Source: Saccharothrix violaceirubra (GTDB lineage: Bacteria; Actinomycetota; Actinomycetes; Mycobacteriales; Pseudonocardiaceae). Taken from it: 64,000 nucleotides of DNA. The stretch spans positions 4,092,001-4,156,000 of the forward strand of contig NZ_JACHJS010000001.1 in the NCBI RefSeq assembly GCF_014203755.1, read 5' to 3'. How positions within the stretch are numbered: position 1 is the stretch's first letter; every line of letters starts with the position of its first letter. The position numbers and the translations under genes were made by a program. The notes beneath the pieces are model-generated. The model was not told the DNA's origin. It searched no databases and saw only the letters and a program-made list of their open reading frames with translations. Shown here piece by piece: positions 60,804 to 64,000 of the stretch.

Positions 60804-60851
60804 GGTGCTTGGCGGGTGTCTCGCTCGCCGCTCGGGCTGACCACCGGAAAG
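60804..60851. repeat. Dispersed repeat, short copy
   Basis: The 17-bp and 31-bp blocks found at 17002-17083 are here fused without the 34-bp insert; one mismatch in each. It ends 16 bp before the ATG of the sensor kinase, so it overlaps the promoter region. Confidence 0.6.
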
Positions 60852-60867
60852 TCGATACCGTTGCGGC

Positions 60868-61995
60868 ATGACGACGCACAGGCCGCGCCTTCGTCTCGCG
60901 GGAGTGGTCGCGGCGTCCGCCGCGGTGGCGTTCTTCGCCGTGGTGCCGGCCCGGCCGGAGATCGACCTGTTCCTGGTCGTGAGCGGGATGGCCACGGCGG
61001 TTCCGGTGGTGTTGGCGCGGTGGTGGCCGTTACCGGCGTGGTTGGTGCTGGTCGCGATGGTGTTGTTCGCGCCGTTGGTCTACGGACCTCACGTCGACCT
61101 GGTCCGTGCGTGGGGTTGGCCGTGGACGATGGGGCTCGCGCTCGGCTTGGCCTACATCCTCTACGTGGTGGCGGAAACCGCCGAACGTCGGGTGCTCGTA
61201 CCGGTCGCGGTCGTCACCGCGCTCGCCGCCGGGCCGCACCTGCCCGATTGGCGCGACCTCTCCTTGGTCACGGTGCTCGTCGCGGGTGTGCTGGGGTTCG
61301 GTGACGCCGTGCGGATGCGGCGGGTCGCCGAGCGGCGGCGGTTGGCCGAGCGGGCACGTACCGTCGCCTTGGAGGAACGGACCCGTATCGCGCGGGAGTT
61401 GCACGACGTCGTCAGTCACCACATGTCCGCGTTGGTGTTGCGCGCGGACGCCGTCACGTACCGGTTCCCCGATCTGCCTCCCGAGGTACGGGCCGAGTTC
61501 GCGCTGCTGCACCGGATGGCACGCGACGGGCTCGTGGAGACCAGGCACGTGTTGACCGCGTTGCGCGCACCCGACGACGCCGCCGAGACGGCGCCGCAAC
61601 CCGGTGCCGACGACGTGGCCGGCATGGTGGAGTCGTTCCGCGCCACCGGCACCCCGATCACGTTGCGCACCGACTTCGCCGGACTTCCCGCCGCCGTCGG
61701 ACTTTCGGCTTACCGCATCGTCCAGGAGGCGTTGAGCAACTGCGCACGGCACGCGCCCGGCGGAGCCGTCACGATCGACCTCGTGGCACACCAAAGCGAA
61801 CTGCTCGTCTCCATAGTGAACACGCCCGGCGTACGTCCCGCCTCGGACACCGATCCGCATCGCCCCCGGCACGGACTCGTTGGAATGGCGGAACGGGTCC
61901 GGGTGTTGGACGGCGCGTTCGACGCCGGGCCGACGGACGACGGGGGGTTCACGGTGACGGCACGTCTGCCGCTGCGCGGGCTGGAGGACGGGTGA
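60868..61995 (+). CDS. NarL-type sensor histidine kinase
   Basis: Protein of 375 residues with membrane helices at about 10-28, 33-50, 57-72, 85-103 and 108-145, phosphorylation motif RELHDVVSHHMSALVLRADA (His179), and ATPase part with RIVQEALSNCARHAPG and HGLVGMAERVRVLDGAFD. Same architecture as the kinase at 52444 but only moderately similar. ATG 60868 has no Shine-Dalgarno sequence; a possible -10 hexamer TACCGT lies 8 bases upstream, so the message may be leaderless. Overlaps its response regulator (GTGA). Confidence 0.88.
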   Translation: MTTHRPRLRLAGVVAASAAVAFFAVVPARPEIDLFLVVSGMATAVPVVLARWWPLPAWLVLVAMVLFAPLVYGPHVDLVRAWGWPWTMGLALGLAYILYVVAETAERRVLVPVAVVTALAAGPHLPDWRDLSLVTVLVAGVLGFGDAVRMRRVAERRRLAERARTVALEERTRIARELHDVVSHHMSALVLRADAVTYRFPDLPPEVRAEFALLHRMARDGLVETRHVLTALRAPDDAAETAPQPGADDVAGMVESFRATGTPITLRTDFAGLPAAVGLSAYRIVQEALSNCARHAPGGAVTIDLVAHQSELLVSIVNTPGVRPASDTDPHRPRHGLVGMAERVRVLDGAFDAGPTDDGGFTVTARLPLRGLEDG

Positions 61996-62642
61996 CCACG
62001 ACGGTGCTGGTCGTGGACGACCAGGCGATGATCCGCGAGAGCCTGCGCGTGGCCTTGGACAGCAGGCCGGACCTCGAGGTCGTGGGCGAGGCCGCGTCCG
62101 GCGCGGAGGCGGTGGCCCTGGCCACCAGACTGTCGCCCGACGTGGTGTTGATGGACATCCGCATGCCCGGCATGGACGGGCTGGAGGCGACCCGGCGCGT
62201 GCTGGACTCCCACGCCACGACCAAAGTCCTGGTGCTGACCACCTTCGACCACGACGAGTACGTCTACGGCGCTTTACAGGCCGGGGCGAGCGGGTTCCTG
62301 CTCAAGGACTCGCCGCTGAGCGACCTGATCAACGCGGTGCGCGTGGTGTCGGCGGGGCATTCGCTGTTCGCGGCCTCGGTCACCCGGCGGCTGGTGGCCT
62401 CCTTCGCCGCCCGGGCCAGGCCCGACGACGCCACGCTGCGGCACCTGACCCCGCGCGAGACCGAGGTGTTGCGACTGGTCGCGCGCGGCCTGTCCAACAC
62501 CGAGATCGCCGACGCCCTGACGATCGCGGAGCAGACCGCCAAGAGCCACGTGAGCCGGGTGCTGACGAAGCTCAACGCGCGGGACCGGGCGCAGGCCGTC
62601 GTCGTGGCCTACGAGTCGGGTCTGGTCGCGCCGAACGACTGA
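61992..62642 (+). CDS. NarL/LuxR-family response regulator
   Basis: Protein of 216 residues. Receiver with DD (9-10), Asp55 in LMDIRMPG and Lys in GFLLKD; LuxR HTH at the end (LTPRETEVLRLVARGLSNTEIAD, then TAKSHVSRVLTKLNARDR). Its GTG start overlaps the kinase stop (GTGA). The target operon is unclear; the next gene, a mannosyltransferase, is 91 bp downstream. Confidence 0.9.
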   Translation: MTTTVLVVDDQAMIRESLRVALDSRPDLEVVGEAASGAEAVALATRLSPDVVLMDIRMPGMDGLEATRRVLDSHATTKVLVLTTFDHDEYVYGALQAGASGFLLKDSPLSDLINAVRVVSAGHSLFAASVTRRLVASFAARARPDDATLRHLTPRETEVLRLVARGLSNTEIADALTIAEQTAKSHVSRVLTKLNARDRAQAVVVAYESGLVAPND

Positions 62643-62733
62643 TACCGGGGTAGGGGGTCCGTACTCGAAGGTGACACCGGGACACCACGTCGGCGGGACG
62701 ACTTCACACTGAGTGATCACTAGCGTCGAATTC

Positions 62734-63786
62734 ATGATCGTTCCGGTCCGTCCGATCGTCGTCGCCGGTCTCGGCGCCGTCGTCGCGGCGGCTTTCGCGT
62801 GTTGGCTTCTCGACCTGCCCTTGGGCACGGACAGCGCGGTGTACCGCTCGGGCGCGCTGGCCGTCCTGGACGGGGTCCCGCTCTACGGCCACCTGCCCGC
62901 GACCCCGTCCTGGTCCCCCGACCTGCCGTTCGCCTACCCGCCCGTCGCCGCACTGCTGTTCCTGCCGCTGGCCGCCGTGCCGACCGAGTTCGCCTGGGCG
63001 GGGATGGCCGGACTCTCGGTGGTGTGCGTAGGCGTGGTGGCACGCCTGCTGCCGCACGGGAAGCGCTGGTGGCCGCTGCTGCCGGTCATGTTGGAGCCGG
63101 TGTGGCGCACGGTGGCGTTGGGCCAGGTCAACCTGGTGCTGATGACCCTGGTGCTGGTCGACGTGCTGCGGCGGTCACGGTGGAGCGGCGTGCTCATCGG
63201 GTTGGCGGCGGCGGTCAAGCTCACGCCGCTGATCTTCGTCGGGTACCTGCTGATCGCCGGTCGACGTCGGGACGCGGCACGGGCCGTCGCGACGTTCGGC
63301 GTGGCGACGGGCCTGGGTTTCCTGCTGCTGCCCGGCGACTCGGTGCGGTACTGGACGTCGGCCCTGCTCGGCGCCAACGACGCGATGTCCAACGCCTGGT
63401 GGGGCAACCAGTCGCTCAACGGCGTGGTGCTGCGGCTCGGCGGCGGCACGGCCGTGCTCGCGGTGCTGACCCTGGTGTGCCTGGGCGTGGCGGTGTACCT
63501 GACGCGGAAGCTCGTGCACGACCGGCCGGTGGAGGCGTTGCTGGTCATGGCGTTCTGCGGCCTGCTCGTCAGCCCGATCTCGTGGTCGCACCACTGGGTG
63601 TGGGTGCTGCCGCTGGGCATGCTGGTGGCCCGCCGGCCCTGGTGGGTGGTGGCCGTGTTCAGCGGGGCGGTGCTGGCCGTGCCGTTGGCGGACAACGGCT
63701 ACGTGCTCGCCACACTCGTGGCCGGTGTCGTGCTGACCGTCCGGGTCGTGCGTCAGTCGCGCCGCCCGATCGCCGCCCTGAGCTGA
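62734..63786 (+). CDS. GT87-type polyprenyl-phosphate-mannose mannosyltransferase
   Basis: Integral membrane glycosyltransferase of 350 residues with about ten helices. GT87/DUF2029 marks: DSAVYRSGALAVLDGVPLYG in the first loop, the WWGNQSLNGV loop and SWSHHWVWVLPL. Members such as PimE transfer mannose from polyprenyl-phosphate-mannose to lipid glycans on the outer membrane face. ATG 62734 has no clear ribosome binding site; GTG 62713 is the upstream alternative. Its end overlaps the stop of the minus-strand gene at 63753 by 34 bp. Confidence 0.87.
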   Translation: MIVPVRPIVVAGLGAVVAAAFACWLLDLPLGTDSAVYRSGALAVLDGVPLYGHLPATPSWSPDLPFAYPPVAALLFLPLAAVPTEFAWAGMAGLSVVCVGVVARLLPHGKRWWPLLPVMLEPVWRTVALGQVNLVLMTLVLVDVLRRSRWSGVLIGLAAAVKLTPLIFVGYLLIAGRRRDAARAVATFGVATGLGFLLLPGDSVRYWTSALLGANDAMSNAWWGNQSLNGVVLRLGGGTAVLAVLTLVCLGVAVYLTRKLVHDRPVEALLVMAFCGLLVSPISWSHHWVWVLPLGMLVARRPWWVVAVFSGAVLAVPLADNGYVLATLVAGVVLTVRVVRQSRRPIAALS

Positions 63787-64000
63787 GCGCGCACCCGACG
63801 ACCGGCCGCCCGCACCGGGTCGACGACCTCGGTCCGCACCCAGCGGGCCGGTGCCACGACCAGGGCGTGCCAGGCCCGGCCGAGCGGTCCGCCCAGCCAT
63901 GTCAGCGGCCGGACGACCAAGGCCCGGAACACCCGGCCCAGGAACCGCAGGAACGGCGACGCCACCCGACGACCGGCCCAGACCAGGGCGTCCAGGAGCA
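63753..64000 (-). CDS. C-terminal part of an unknown, probably membrane-associated protein; 5' end outside window
   Basis: The frame stays open to the right edge (ALVWAGRRVASPF upstream of the visible GTG), so the gene continues beyond the window. The 82 residues seen are Arg- and Trp-rich with repeated VFRALVVRPLTWLGGPLGRAW blocks, an amphipathic pattern that could lie along the membrane. No family recognised. Converges with the GT87 gene. Confidence 0.7.
   Translation of the reverse strand, partial: LLDALVWAGRRVASPFLRFLGRVFRALVVRPLTWLGGPLGRAWHALVVAPARWVRTEVVDPVRAAGRRVRAQLRAAIGRRD

Noticed and set aside
63753..63965. Complete 70-residue gene starting at GTG 63965
   Set aside because: The frame continues in good coding composition to the right edge, so the gene is cut by the window.

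Overview
The window is actinobacterial chromosome of very high GC. It has many GTG and a few TTG starts, purine-rich ribosome binding sites, ATGA/GTGA stop-start overlaps, and gene families typical of Pseudonocardiales (Saccharothrix, Actinosynnema and Lentzea relatives). That placement is inferred from style and gene content; no rRNA or other marker gene is present. I found no tRNA, CRISPR array, insertion sequence or prophage.

Region 1 (1-16.9 kb) looks like an NTP- and protease-based biological-conflict island. It holds the end of one CHAT (caspase-like) protease, a complete 1118-residue repeat-CHAT protease, and a 1266-residue STAND NTPase with a membrane segment and 14 WD40 repeats. It also holds a membrane protein resembling a HerA/FtsK ATPase with a ruined P-loop, a DUF6882-like protein, four large proteins I cannot assign, and two tiny coupled reading frames. 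The parts fit the STAND/CHAT conflict systems known from multicellular actinobacteria, but this combination is not one I recognise.

Region 2 (17-26 kb) carries an ADP-ribosylglycohydrolase broken by a frameshift, a secreted intradiol-dioxygenase-like lipoprotein, an amidase, and a beta-helix protein followed by a secreted M15 peptidase. It also has a short Rho paralogue coupled to a nucleoside hydrolase, and a decayed gene.

Region 3 (26-40.5 kb) looks like a stress or dormancy and carbohydrate block. It has a MalT-type (LAL) regulator beside an ATPase-only relative, a DivIVA-like coiled coil overlapping an Rv2629/Vms1-like protein, a DUF1269-like protein, and a four-gene chain (AI-2E transporter, DUF7144-like, MGH1/GH63-like glucosidase, GH13 hydrolase) ending in a 36-bp palindromic terminator. 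A multicopper oxidase follows. Two matching dyads (TCACCC-N5-GGGTGA) flank the regulatory part.

Region 4 (40.5-44 kb) is a compact nucleotide-handling group: a frameshifted CMP-kinase-like gene, two HIT-family proteins, a truncated MazG-like remnant and an NYN-domain protein.

Region 5 (44-64 kb) is mostly transport and signalling. It contains an ABC exporter, an MFS exporter fused to a winged-helix-like domain, an epoxide hydrolase, a StrR/ParB-type regulator, a secreted NucA/NucB-like nuclease, two NarL-type two-component systems, a second MFS exporter, an MMPL transporter, a methyltransferase and a GT87 mannosyltransferase. A 22-bp tandem repeat recurs in four intergenic gaps (32.4, 49.0, 52.3 and 60.7 kb), and a second dispersed repeat lies at 17.0 and 60.8 kb. 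At least three genes carry single-base or similar frame breaks, so assembly indels should be excluded before they are called pseudogenes.
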